The notes: generated from the letters alone by a model not told the origin. Shown: positions 1 to 6,406, numbered from the stretch's first letter. The stretch: DNA of 15,631 nt from Candidatus Brevibacterium intestinigallinarum (GCA_019117325.1 DWZY01000177.1:1-15631), one strand, 5' to 3'. Numbers and translations are program-made.

Positions 1-1464
1 GGCCAGCGTCTCCGCAACGGTGGGTCCACTGGTCTGCGCGGATCCGGCGAAGACCGACCGCGTCCGAGGCCCCGCGGACTCCGTGACCGAGCTGTCCTGG
101 GTCGCATCCTCCGCCGGACGGCTGTCGTCCGCGTCCTGGGCGGGACGGCTCATGACCGCATCATCAGCGGTCTCACGGTCCTCGATCGGAGCGGTGGTGT
201 CCGCGGTCGTGGGGGCGGCCTCGGCGGCAGCCTCCGTGGAGGCGGTGGCGTCGATGGAGGTGGCTGATGCAGCGGCCTCGTCGCGTGCCGCGTAGGCGTC
301 GCGCAGCTGCTGCGCCATCGACTGCGAGGAGGGCGGCACGGTCGTCTCGCGGACGATCGGGAGGTCCGCGGTGATCGGCTCGTCCTCGAGCTGGTCGGCG
401 GTCAGGCGCTCGCGGCGGGCGACCGGCTGGGACGCCGTGGAGCGGGTGGCAGCGGCGTGCACGGTCGCGGAGGTGCGGGTCCGAGCGGGTGTCGCGGGGG
501 CCTCGGCGGCGGTGCCCGTGCGCAGCGCGCGGATCTCCTTGTTGAGGCCGCGGACCAGGGCCAGGCCGGCCAGCCCCAGCGCCGCGGTCACGACCGGCAC
601 GCCCCAGGGCAGCGAGCCGAAGACGACGAAGCCCAGGCAGATGAGGGTGGCGAGCGCCATCCCCAGAACGGTGAGGCCGCAGAACGGGAGGACGGCGCGC
701 AGGCGGCGGATGCGGCCGCGGGTCTCAGCCGTCAGCGCGGTCGAGCGGGCCGGTGCCTGCGCGCGCCCGGGTGCAGCGGTGCGTGCCTGGGCGCGGCCCG
801 GTCCGGACGGGCGGCCGTGCGCGGGTCCGGAGCCGGACGTGCGCGGGGTGGCGGGTGCGGCCAGGCGGGCGCGGACGTCTGCGGGGAGGTCGCGGGGCAT
901 CCGGTGGGCGGCTGCGGCGACGCGGTGGGGTGCGGTCCGGTGGGAGGAAGTCATGGTGGCGTCCATCGGGTCGGAAGCGGAGGGTCCGGAGCGAGCATCG
1001 GCGCGCGCGTCCAGCGGGGAGAACGCGATGACGGTCGCGGAGCCAGCGGTGTGCGCGGCGGGCCGGTGGTCATCGCTCAGGTCGAGCAGCGGTGCGGAGC
1101 CCACTGCCAGGGGCAGCGCCTGCGGATCGGCGAGTGGCACGGTGACGTCCTGCGCGGGGTCCTGACCGTCGCCGTCCAGGATCTCCAGGGCGGGACGGGG
1201 AGCCCGGAGGCTCAGGCGCGGCGCGGTGGGCGCGACGGAGACGGCGGGTGCGGGCAGCTCGACACGGGCGGGGTGCGATTCGTCGCGCAGCAGGCGCGGG
1301 CGCGAATCATCGACGGCGCAGCGCGGCGTGCGCTCGACGTCGACTGTCCGCACGCGCTCCGGAGACGACTCCTCGTCCTTCTCCGCACTCCGCCTCAGCG
1401 CAGCGGGCACGATGACGACGAACAGCACTGCTGCGATCAGCAAGAAGGCGATGCTCGTGTCCAC
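1..1464 (-). CDS. GlpR/SepX-like membrane protein (3' end beyond window edge)
   Basis: This is an open frame of 488 codons from a GTG at 1464 running off the left edge without a stop. An in-frame TAA three codons upstream makes this the first possible start. Residues about 4-22 form one membrane helix ending in a Pro-x-x-Leu-Arg-Arg stop-transfer sequence. About 230 low-complexity, Ala/Pro/Arg/acid-rich residues follow, then two close membrane helices (about 258-281 and 285-308) and another long Ala/Thr/Ser-rich tail. This layout, and the position beside rimJ and galU, match Rv0996, corynebacterial GlpR (membrane receptor of the gephyrin-like divisome protein Glp) and Streptomyces SepX. Those family members act at division septa or poles; that role here is inferred from family and synteny. 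The function of the disordered segments cannot be read from sequence. Confidence 0.72.
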   Translation of the reverse strand, partial: MDTSIAFLLIAAVLFVVIVPAALRRSAEKDEESSPERVRTVDVERTPRCAVDDSRPRLLRDESHPARVELPAPAVSVAPTAPRLSLRAPRPALEILDGDGQDPAQDVTVPLADPQALPLAVGSAPLLDLSDDHRPAAHTAGSATVIAFSPLDARADARSGPSASDPMDATMTSSHRTAPHRVAAAAHRMPRDLPADVRARLAAPATPRTSGSGPAHGRPSGPGRAQARTAAPGRAQAPARSTALTAETRGRIRRLRAVLPFCGLTVLGMALATLICLGFVVFGSLPWGVPVVTAALGLAGLALVRGLNKEIRALRTGTAAEAPATPARTRTSATVHAAATRSTASQPVARRERLTADQLEDEPITADLPIVRETTVPPSSQSMAQQLRDAYAARDEAAASATSIDATASTEAAAEAAPTTADTTAPIEDRETADDAVMSRPAQDADDSRPAEDATQDSSVTESAGPRTRSVFAGSAQTSGPTVAETLA

Positions 1465-1470
1465 AGTCCA

Positions 1471-1476
1471 ACCTTA
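1471..1476 (-). promoter_or_regulatory. Candidate -10 box for leaderless glpR/sepX-like mRNA
   Basis: On the minus strand TAAGGT (a TANNNT match) lies 6 nt before the GTG at 1464. This is the spacing that puts transcription start on the first base of the start codon. No convincing Shine-Dalgarno sequence is seen. The TAAGGT also supplies the in-frame TAA. The 160-bp gap to rimJ is consistent with the gene having its own promoter. Confidence 0.45.
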
Positions 1477-1595
1477 GAGTCGCGACGGCGCTGGCCGCCG
1501 GACCACAGCACGCGTGTCTCGACTTCCTTGCGGGTCACGGCCCGATCGGGTGGTTCGCCGCAGTCGGGAGAACCGTGCGCGCGGGTCGCCCTGCG

Positions 1596-1614
1596 GTCGG
1601 CTCAGACGGCCGAC
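1596..1614 (-). terminator. Weak hairpin just after rimJ stop
   Basis: GTCGGC and GCCGAC form a 6-bp stem around a 7-nt loop, 10 nt past the acetyltransferase stop codon. There is no T-run. It could end or attenuate the galU-rimJ transcript, but the stem is short for such GC-rich DNA and may be chance. Confidence 0.25.
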
Positions 1615-1624
1615 TGCGATCGGT

Positions 1625-2317
1625 TCAGCTGACCGGACCGGTGGAGGCGCCGCCGTTCGCGGGGTCGCCGGGAACCCCGAGCGCACCTTCGGCGGCAGGA
1701 CCCGTGACGACCTCGCCGGTGAGCCCCTGCTCGCGCTCGTACCAGCGCATGAGGCCGAAGGGCACGTCCTCGGTCAGCAGGCTGAAGATGCGGTGGTCGC
1801 GCCAGTCGCCGTCGATGTGCATGTAGCGCTCGCGGATGCCCTCATCGCGGAAGCCCAGCTTCTCGACGACGCGCAGGCTGGCGGTGTTCTCCGGACGGAT
1901 CGCGATCTCCATCCGATGGAGCCCCGCCGCGAAGCAGTGGTCCGTGGCCAGTGCGACCGCGATGGGAGTGAGCCCTTGCCCCGCGACGCGCCGGTCGATC
2001 CAGTAGCCGATCGTCGCGCTGGCGAGCGATCCCCACTGGAAGCCGGAGACGGTGAGCTGCCCGCGGAACCGTCCGCCGGCCTCGATCACGAACGGCAGCG
2101 AGCGCCCCTCGCGAGCCGCGCGGGCGAACTGGGAGCGCATCTCCCAGAAGCCGGGCGCCTCCCACGTGGGGTCCGGGACGGTCGCCTCCCACGGGCGCAG
2201 CCAGTCGACGTTCGCGCGGCGGACCTCGGTGTACTCGCGGCGGTCCTTCCGGTTGAGGGGGCGCAGGCGGACGGGCCCCCAGACCAGCTCCGCCGGCCAG
2301 AGTCCTGTGCCCGCCAT
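1625..2317 (-). CDS. rimJ: RimJ-type GNAT protein N-acetyltransferase
   Basis: A 230-residue GNAT-fold enzyme expected to transfer acetyl from acetyl-CoA to protein N-termini (RimJ/RimL, Ala-N-acetyltransferase group). Visible signatures are an N-terminal substrate segment with NVDWLRPWEATVP, the acetyl-CoA-binding loop RRVAGQGLT with GYWIDRR just before it, and the C-terminal NTASLRVVEKLGFRDEG / RYMHIDGDWRDH block typical of actinobacterial RimJ (Rv0995 type). It is about 25-30 residues longer than the mycobacterial protein, with a Gly/Ala/Pro-rich tail after the fold. It starts 42 bp after the galU stop and is probably cotranscribed with it; only a poor GGGG-type ribosome site precedes the ATG. 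The native substrate is not evident. Confidence 0.85.
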   Translation of the reverse strand: MAGTGLWPAELVWGPVRLRPLNRKDRREYTEVRRANVDWLRPWEATVPDPTWEAPGFWEMRSQFARAAREGRSLPFVIEAGGRFRGQLTVSGFQWGSLASATIGYWIDRRVAGQGLTPIAVALATDHCFAAGLHRMEIAIRPENTASLRVVEKLGFRDEGIRERYMHIDGDWRDHRIFSLLTEDVPFGLMRWYEREQGLTGEVVTGPAAEGALGVPGDPANGGASTGPVS

Positions 2318-2359
2318 CAGCGACGCGGCCCCAGTGCGCGGTCCCTCGTCTGCGCGCGC

Positions 2360-3262
2360 TCAGTCATCGAGTCCCGCGACGAACTCGCGGAGCCATGCCC
2401 GCAGGTCCGCCCCCAGGTCGTCGCGCCGGGTGGCCAGCTGGATGACCGCCTGGATGTAGGACAGCTTGTCGCCCGTGTCGTAGCGCTCACCCGTGAAGAT
2501 GACGCCGTACACGCCGTGCCCGTCGCCGCGCGCCTGCTCCTTGAGCGCGTCCGTCAGCTGGATCTCGTTGCCCCGCCCCGGCTCCGTGCGGCGCAGCAGG
2601 GGAAAGATCTCCGGGGACAGCACGTAGCGGCCGATGATCGCCAGGTTCGACGGCGCATCCGCGGCGTCCGGCTTCTCGACCAGGTCGGTCACGCGGACCA
2701 GTCCGTCGACCTCTGTCGCTTCAACAGCTGCGCAGCCGTAGAGGCTGATCGCCTCCTGCGGCACCTCCATGAGCGCGATGACGCTGCCACCGGTGCGTCC
2801 GTAGGCGTCGATCATGTCCGGCAGGATGGGGCTGCGCTCATCGATGAGGTCATCGCCCAGCAGCACCGCGAAGGGCTCCTCGCCCACGTGGTGCTCGCCC
2901 TTGAGGACCGCGTGGCCCAGGCCCAGCGGGTCGCCCTGGCGCACGAAGTGGATGTCCGCCAGCTCCGAGGACTCGCGGATCAGGTCGAGCTTCCGCTGAT
3001 CGCCCTTCGCCCGCAGCGCAGCCTCGAGGCCGTCGACCCGATCGAAGTGATCCTCGAGCGGTCGCTTGTTCCGGCCCGTCACCATGAGGATGTCGGTGAG
3101 GCCAGCGGTGACCGCCTCCTCGACGACGTACTGGAGGGCGGGCTTGTCGACGACCGGGAGCATCTCCTTGGGCATCGCCTTCGTGGCCGGGAGGAAGCGC
3201 GTGCCCAGTCCTGCAACGGGGACGACGGCCTTGCGCACCGGTGGGAATTGACTGTTCGACAT
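2360..3262 (-). CDS. galU: UTP-glucose-1-phosphate uridylyltransferase
   Basis: A 300-residue enzyme making UDP-glucose from UTP and glucose-1-phosphate, the precursor of cell-wall glycans, glycolipids, trehalose and glycogen. The nucleotide-binding signature GLGTRFLPATKAMPKEMLP lies close to the N-terminus, followed by VDKPALQYVVEEA, the VTGRNKRPLEDHFD segment, LGDDLI, and VEKPDAADAPSNLAIIGRY, all typical of bacterial GalU. Length is normal. I choose the ATG at 3262 rather than the one three codons earlier (3271) because TAGAAT lies exactly 7 nt before 3262, fitting a leaderless transcript. Starting at 3271 would place the start codon inside the -10 box. It is divergent from the cyclo-ligase gene. 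Confidence 0.95.
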   Translation of the reverse strand: MSNSQFPPVRKAVVPVAGLGTRFLPATKAMPKEMLPVVDKPALQYVVEEAVTAGLTDILMVTGRNKRPLEDHFDRVDGLEAALRAKGDQRKLDLIRESSELADIHFVRQGDPLGLGHAVLKGEHHVGEEPFAVLLGDDLIDERSPILPDMIDAYGRTGGSVIALMEVPQEAISLYGCAAVEATEVDGLVRVTDLVEKPDAADAPSNLAIIGRYVLSPEIFPLLRRTEPGRGNEIQLTDALKEQARGDGHGVYGVIFTGERYDTGDKLSYIQAVIQLATRRDDLGADLRAWLREFVAGLDD

Positions 3263-3269
3263 GCCGGTC

Positions 3270-3275
3270 ATTCTA
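3270..3275 (-). promoter_or_regulatory. -10 box of leaderless galU transcript
   Basis: Minus-strand TAGAAT (TANNNT) ends 7 nt before the ATG at 3262. It overlaps the oppositely directed -10 box at 3274-3279 by two bases, so both genes share one promoter centre. No -35 hexamer of note is seen; -35 regions would fall inside the opposite coding sequence. Confidence 0.6.
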
Positions 3276-3279
3276 AGCT
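3274..3279 (+). promoter_or_regulatory. -10 box of leaderless cyclo-ligase transcript
   Basis: TAAGCT (TANNNT) ends 7 nt before the ATG at 3287 and no Shine-Dalgarno sequence fits in the remaining bases. The geometry is the mirror image of the galU side: both start codons lie 12-13 bases from a common centre at about 3274.5. Confidence 0.6.
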
Positions 3280-3286
3280 GGGTTCC

Positions 3287-4000
3287 ATGGAGAGCGCGGT
3301 GTCATCGACGAGTCCATCGGCCAAGGCCGCCATGCGTGCGGACATCCGCACTCGGCGCGCCGCCCGCGTGCGGGAGAACGCATCCGGCACGGACTCCGAG
3401 GCCGCTGTCCAGCAGGACGCCCTGAGCACCCGCGTCCGCGCCCGGGTGGACACCCTGGACCCCGCCGCAGTCGTCGCCTATGCGTCCCTGCCCGGGGAGC
3501 CCAGCCTGGATGAGGTGCTCGAGGACCTCATCACTGCGGGCGTGCCGGTGCTGCTCCCCGTCACGCTGAAGGGCGAGCCCCTGCGCCTGGGCCCCGCGAC
3601 CGCACCGCTGGACGCGCTGCCGCGCGGCACGTGGGACATCCGTGAGCCGGCCACGCACCTCCCCATCGCCGAGGCCCTGGTCGGCATCGCGGGTCTGCCC
3701 ACCTCCCCGATCCTGGTCCTCGCCCCCGGCCTCGCGTTCGATGCCGCCGGGGCGCGGCTGGGCAACGGCGGCGGTTTCTACGACCGCACGTTCGGTCCGC
3801 ACGGGGTCATGGCCGAGCCTCACCACGCCCACCTGCGCGAACGCCTCGTCATCGAGGGCGTCTGCTGGGACGACGAGGTGCAGGAGAGCCTGCCCGTCGA
3901 GCCCTGGGACCTGGTCGTGTCCGCGGTCCTCACGGATGCGCGCGTGCTGGACGCCGCCCCCGCGGCATCGCGGGGCTCCGGGGAGACGTATCATTCATGA
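3287..4000 (+). CDS. 5-formyltetrahydrofolate cyclo-ligase
   Basis: A 237-residue MTHFS-family enzyme converting 5-formyl-THF to 5,10-methenyl-THF with ATP, returning the stored folate form to one-carbon metabolism. The hallmark GNGGGFYDRTF is at residues 159-169, preceded by LVLAPGLAFDAAGARL. The N-terminal SAKAAMRADIRTRRAAR supplies the expected Lys/Arg ATP-contact region, and PVEPWDLVVSAVLTD closes the fold. A long open frame continues upstream to 1514 but is antisense to galU and rimJ. The ATG at 3287 gives the normal family length and sits 7 nt after a -10 box. Rv0992c has the same position in M. tuberculosis. The next gene follows after 40 bp. Confidence 0.93.
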   Translation: MESAVSSTSPSAKAAMRADIRTRRAARVRENASGTDSEAAVQQDALSTRVRARVDTLDPAAVVAYASLPGEPSLDEVLEDLITAGVPVLLPVTLKGEPLRLGPATAPLDALPRGTWDIREPATHLPIAEALVGIAGLPTSPILVLAPGLAFDAAGARLGNGGGFYDRTFGPHGVMAEPHHAHLRERLVIEGVCWDDEVQESLPVEPWDLVVSAVLTDARVLDAAPAASRGSGETYHS

Positions 4001-4040
4001 GGCTCGCGTCCGCAGACGCACCCACATGTGAAAGGTCACC

Positions 4041-4358
4041 ATGCCCACCTACTCGTACCGCTGCAAGAACTGCGACTACGCCTTCGACATCCACCAGGAG
4101 TTCTCCGACTCCTCGCTCACGCAGTGCCCCTCGTGCGGCGAAGAGCGGCTGCGCAAGGTGTTCGGGTCCGTTGGCGTGACGTTCAAGGGGTCGGGCTTCT
4201 ACGCGACGGACTCGCGCTCGACCAGCAGCGCCGGCAGTGCGGCCCCTTCGACGGCGTCCTCCGGCTCGTCGTCGGATTCGTCCTCCTCCAGCAGCAGCTC
4301 GTCGGACTCCGGGTCCTCGAGCGCCCCCGCGGCCTCGGCCGCTCCCGCCTCCGCCTGA
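4041..4358 (+). CDS. FmdB-family zinc-ribbon protein (Ruc-like)
   Basis: A 105-residue protein with an N-terminal zinc ribbon (MPTYSYRCKNC; Cys8, Cys11, Cys29, Cys32). After the conserved KVFGSVGVTFKGSGFYATD segment comes a Ser/Ala/Asp low-complexity tail from about residue 55 onward, probably disordered. The mycobacterial homologue in the same position, Rv0991c (Ruc), is a redox-regulated chaperone whose Cys cluster senses oxidation. The same role here is inferred from family and synteny. AAAGG lies 5-6 nt before the ATG and is flanked by GTGA and TCAC, which could form a small hairpin holding the ribosome site in its loop. The stop codon lies inside the first unit of the 20-bp tandem repeat. 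Confidence 0.88.
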   Translation: MPTYSYRCKNCDYAFDIHQEFSDSSLTQCPSCGEERLRKVFGSVGVTFKGSGFYATDSRSTSSAGSAAPSTASSGSSSDSSSSSSSSSDSGSSSAPAASAAPASA

Positions 4359-4450
4359 GGCGCGTCACTTCTGACTGAGGCCCGTCGCTTCCGACTGAGT
4401 CGAACCGACTCTGCCTGACGCGCATCGGCTTAGCCTGAGTTGGGCCGGCT
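4351..4450 (+). repeat. Degenerate 20-bp tandem repeat (five units, sixth decayed)
   Basis: Five consecutive 20-bp units start at 4351, 4371, 4391, 4411 and 4431, with a weak sixth at 4451. Consensus is roughly CYGMCTGAGGCGCRTCGGCT. CTGA at unit positions 5-8, G at 3, C at 16 and T at 20 are invariant in all five. The first unit provides the fmdB stop codon. A 20-bp period is not a codon multiple, so it is not a coding repeat; TGA appears successively in all three plus frames. Unit 3 also contains the small inverted repeat GAGTCG-AAC-CGACTC. The rest of the fmdB-SAF gap (4451-4568) has only a 6-bp inverted repeat at 4479-4497. Confidence 0.75.
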
Positions 4451-4568
4451 CCCCCTGCGCGTGCATCAGTCTCCACTGGAGGTCACAGGCAGACCTCGCG
4501 GCAGTGCGCCTGTCCACAGGTGAGGGGTGCCCCTGGCCCTGCGCGGTCCGGCGCGGCACTGTCGGACC

Positions 4569-5243
4569 ATGAACGTTCTCGCTGCCGTGCGCCGCGGTCT
4601 CGCCGATCCGCGTGCGGCGCTGGCCCGCATCCCCGCCCGTCCGGCAGGTGTCGCGCTCCTGTGCCTGGCCACGCTGCTGGCGGCGTGGCTCATCGTGCCT
4701 CGCACGGGCACGTCGCCGGTCCTCGTCGCTGCGCACGATCTGAGTCCGGGCACCGCTCTCACCGCCGGCGATGTGCGCGTCGAGCAGTACCCCGGCACGC
4801 TGGCTCCGGCGGGTGCTCTCACCAACGCCGACGATGTCGACGGTGCCAGCACCGGTGGCGCGATCGCAGCGGGCACTCCCCTGACATCCGCCGCACTCGT
4901 GGGCCCCGACGCGGGCCTGCGGCCGCCGGACACCGTCCTCGTGCCCACCGTCTTCGGCGATGCGCAGTCGGTCTCGGTCATCCGCCCGGGACATCGGCTG
5001 CGCGTCTTCGCCGCCGGCACCGGCACAGCAGTCAGTGACACCGATGACGAGTCCGGCGATGCCCTCACCGGGCTCGCAGCCTCGGGCGCACTGGTCGACG
5101 AAGCAGTCGTGACCGCGGTCCACTCCCCCAGCGGTCCCGCAGCGCAGGGCTCGACCGTCGTGACGCTCGCAGTCACGGAATCCGAGGCCGCCGCACTGGC
5201 ACGCGACGCGGGCGCCTACCTGAGCTTCGCGCTGCTCAACTGA
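4569..5243 (+). CDS. SAF-domain membrane protein (CpaB/RcpC-like)
   Basis: A 224-residue protein with a basic N-terminus, a single membrane helix at about residues 25-44 (VALLCLATLLAAWLIVP), and an external SAF domain at about 50-115 with the VLVAAHDLSPGTALTAGDV and IAAGTPLTSAALV signatures. Residues beyond 130 resemble the rest of CpaB/RcpC-type Flp-pilus proteins (VLVPTVFGDAQ... VIRPGHRLRVFA). No other pilus gene is nearby. In actinobacteria such proteins recur in this neighbourhood, so a pilus role is not implied; function is unknown. Start choice: ATG 4569 gives the usual short cytoplasmic tail; an upstream in-frame GTG at 4527 is possible but lacks a well-spaced ribosome site. No clear Shine-Dalgarno precedes 4569 either. 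Confidence 0.8.
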   Translation: MNVLAAVRRGLADPRAALARIPARPAGVALLCLATLLAAWLIVPRTGTSPVLVAAHDLSPGTALTAGDVRVEQYPGTLAPAGALTNADDVDGASTGGAIAAGTPLTSAALVGPDAGLRPPDTVLVPTVFGDAQSVSVIRPGHRLRVFAAGTGTAVSDTDDESGDALTGLAASGALVDEAVVTAVHSPSGPAAQGSTVVTLAVTESEAAALARDAGAYLSFALLN

Positions 5244-5313
5244 GCCTGCGCACGCCGCTGTGTGCCCGGACACGCCCGGAAGTGCTGGTGATGCGGGAAG
5301 AGACATGCCTACA

Positions 5314-5406
5314 CTGCTCGCGTTCGATCCTCTTCACAGGATCGTCTCAGAGAAACCATCCGGGCTGGGGTGGCTGAGCCGATCGCCGGGTGAGGACCGC
5401 GAGCAG
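5314..5406 (+). ncRNA. Candidate structured leader RNA of mscL
   Basis: CTGCTCGCG (5314-5322) and CGCGAGCAG (5398-5406) are perfect 9-bp complements closing a 75-nt interior. Inside, CGATCCT (5325-5331) and AGGATCG (5338-5344) form a 7-bp hairpin with a 6-nt loop, and GGCT (5363-5366) can pair with AGCC (5377-5380). Together these resemble a junction-type fold. It lies in the 267-bp gap between the SAF gene and mscL. I cannot assign it to a known riboswitch class. A TACACT -10-like box at 5310-5315 overlaps the 5' arm; if that is the true promoter, the outer stem would not be transcribed intact. Confidence 0.35.
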
Positions 5407-5471
5407 ACCAGCTCGAGGGCCGCTGGCGATCCGGGTCGGCCATGCATGTGCCGGTTCATCCGCATCACACA

Positions 5472-5489
5472 CCACATCACCCGATGTGG
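5472..5489 (+). promoter_or_regulatory. Hairpin just upstream of mscL ribosome site
   Basis: CCACATC and GATGTGG form a perfect 7-bp stem with an ACCC loop, ending 6 nt before the GAAAGGA ribosome site (GTGAAAGGACTCACC, 5494-5508). The GTGA/TCAC arms around that site can themselves pair. A role in mscL translation control is possible but inferred. Confidence 0.35.
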
Positions 5490-5510
5490 GCTCGTGAAAG
5501 GACTCACCTC

Positions 5511-5951
5511 ATGTTCAAGGGCTTCAGGGATTTCATCCTGCGGGGCAACGTCATCGAACTGGCCGTCGCGGTCATCATCGGCGGCGCGTTCACGGCGATC
5601 GTCACCGCGATCTCCGACAAGATCATCAACCCGCTCATCGCAGCGGTCGGCTCCCCCGACATGGGCGGCCTGGGCTTCCGGATCCGTCCTGACGTCGAGG
5701 CGACGTTCGTCGACATCGGAGCGGTCATCACCGCCGCGATCAACTTCCTCATCATCGCCGCCGTCGTCTACTTCGTCATCGTCATGCCGATGAACAAGCT
5801 CGCGGAGCTGCGGAAGAAGGGCGCCGACGAGGACGACATCCCGCCGACGAGCGAGGAGCTCCTGGCCGAGATCCGCGACCTCATGGCCGAGGGCCGTCAG
5901 CAGCAGGTCCCGGACCAGCGCATCGACGGCGACGACAACCCGCGCCACTGA
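5511..5951 (+). CDS. mscL: Large-conductance mechanosensitive channel MscL
   Basis: A 146-residue subunit of the homopentameric channel that opens at near-lytic membrane tension and releases solutes during osmotic downshock. The N-terminal amphipathic MFKGFRDFILRGNVIELAVA leads into TM1 (about 15-40, with the Gly-rich pore-lining LAVAVIIGGAFTAIV). A short periplasmic loop with GFRIRPD follows, then TM2 (about 68-93) ending MPMNKLAEL, and a cytoplasmic helix rich in charged residues. All are in the family order and length. AAAGGA precedes the ATG by about 8 nt. Upstream in-frame codons to 5442 include no better-supported start. Two strong inverted repeats follow the stop. Confidence 0.95.
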   Translation: MFKGFRDFILRGNVIELAVAVIIGGAFTAIVTAISDKIINPLIAAVGSPDMGGLGFRIRPDVEATFVDIGAVITAAINFLIIAAVVYFVIVMPMNKLAELRKKGADEDDIPPTSEELLAEIRDLMAEGRQQQVPDQRIDGDDNPRH

Positions 5952-5963
5952 TACGCACCGTGC

Positions 5964-5995
5964 GCGGCTGATCGCGGGATCCCGCGATCAGCCGC
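5964..5995. terminator. Perfect 32-bp palindrome after mscL
   Basis: GCGGCTGATCGCGGGA is followed directly by its exact reverse complement with no spacer, 12 bp past the mscL stop. It may be a bidirectional terminator or a protein-binding palindrome. It lacks a T-run. Confidence 0.55.
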
Positions 5996-6002
5996 CGGGC
6001 AC

Positions 6003-6049
6003 ACGGAAGGGCGGGGAGAGATCCGTTGGATCTCTCCCCGCCCTTCCGT
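6003..6049. terminator. 22-bp-stem hairpin between convergent genes
   Basis: Arms at 6003-6024 and 6028-6049 are perfectly complementary around a 3-nt GTT loop (arm begins ACGGAAGGGCGGGGAGAGAT). CACA/TGTG beyond the arms extend it past one bulged base. It lies between mscL and the minus-strand gene ending at 6101, and can act in either direction. There is no U-tract, as is usual for actinobacterial terminators. Confidence 0.8.
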
Positions 6050-6100
6050 CTGTGCTGAGGGTGCGACGGCGTGTGGACCTGCGCGGGAATGCGCGTCGGC

Positions 6101-6406
6101 TCAGTCGGGATCGGTGTCGTCGCCCGGTGCTGATGCGCGATCCTCGGCCTCGTCCGCGGCACGCGGCTGCCCGCTGTCCGCCGCACGGCGCGGAGTGGGC
6201 CGGTCGCGGTGCGGCGGTGCCCAGTGCGGAGGACGATCGACCAGGTGGCGCTCGAGATCGCTGCGCTCGCGGGAGGGGCTGGCCTCTCCCTCCTCGGGAC
6301 CGGCGACGTTGCCCAGGGTGCGGCGGTAGCGCGCGATCGCGGCTCGAGCGGCCGGGCTCAGCGGTTTGCGCGGACGCTCTTCGCCCTGCGCATCCTCAGC
6401 GCTCAT
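6101..6406 (-). CDS. Small charged protein coupled to helicase-like gene
   Basis: A 101-residue protein whose ATG overlaps the stop of the preceding helicase-like gene (ATGA, 6403-6406), implying translational coupling. Residues about 15-35 (LSPAARAAIARYRRTLGN) look like an amphipathic basic helix. The remainder is Arg/Pro/Glu/Asp-rich and probably disordered, with a strongly acidic last dozen residues. No membrane segment, cysteine or catalytic motif is visible, and I do not recognise a family. Being fused translationally to the large protein suggests a partner or accessory role, but this is inference. Confidence 0.7.
   Translation of the reverse strand: MSAEDAQGEERPRKPLSPAARAAIARYRRTLGNVAGPEEGEASPSRERSDLERHLVDRPPHWAPPHRDRPTPRRAADSGQPRAADEAEDRASAPGDDTDPD

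Noticed and set aside
457..1632. Plus-strand open frames over the left edge
   Set aside because: They lie opposite the open minus frame with three well-formed membrane helices; products are Gly/Arg/Ala shadow sequence.
3263..3271. galU start at ATG 3271
   Set aside because: That codon overlaps the TAGAAT -10 box; the ATG at 3262 is correctly spaced for a leaderless start and gives the usual length.
1514..3286. Long open frame running into the cyclo-ligase, suggesting an 828-residue protein
   Set aside because: The first 591 codons are antisense to rimJ and galU, composed as a GC-skew shadow; similarity begins only after ATG 3287.
4351..4470. CRISPR array
   Set aside because: The units abut without spacers, the 20-bp period is too short, the repeats diverge, and no cas gene is present.
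5244..5510. ydaO-type c-di-AMP riboswitch before mscL
   Set aside because: The hallmark conserved segments could not be found, so only an unclassified structured leader is proposed.
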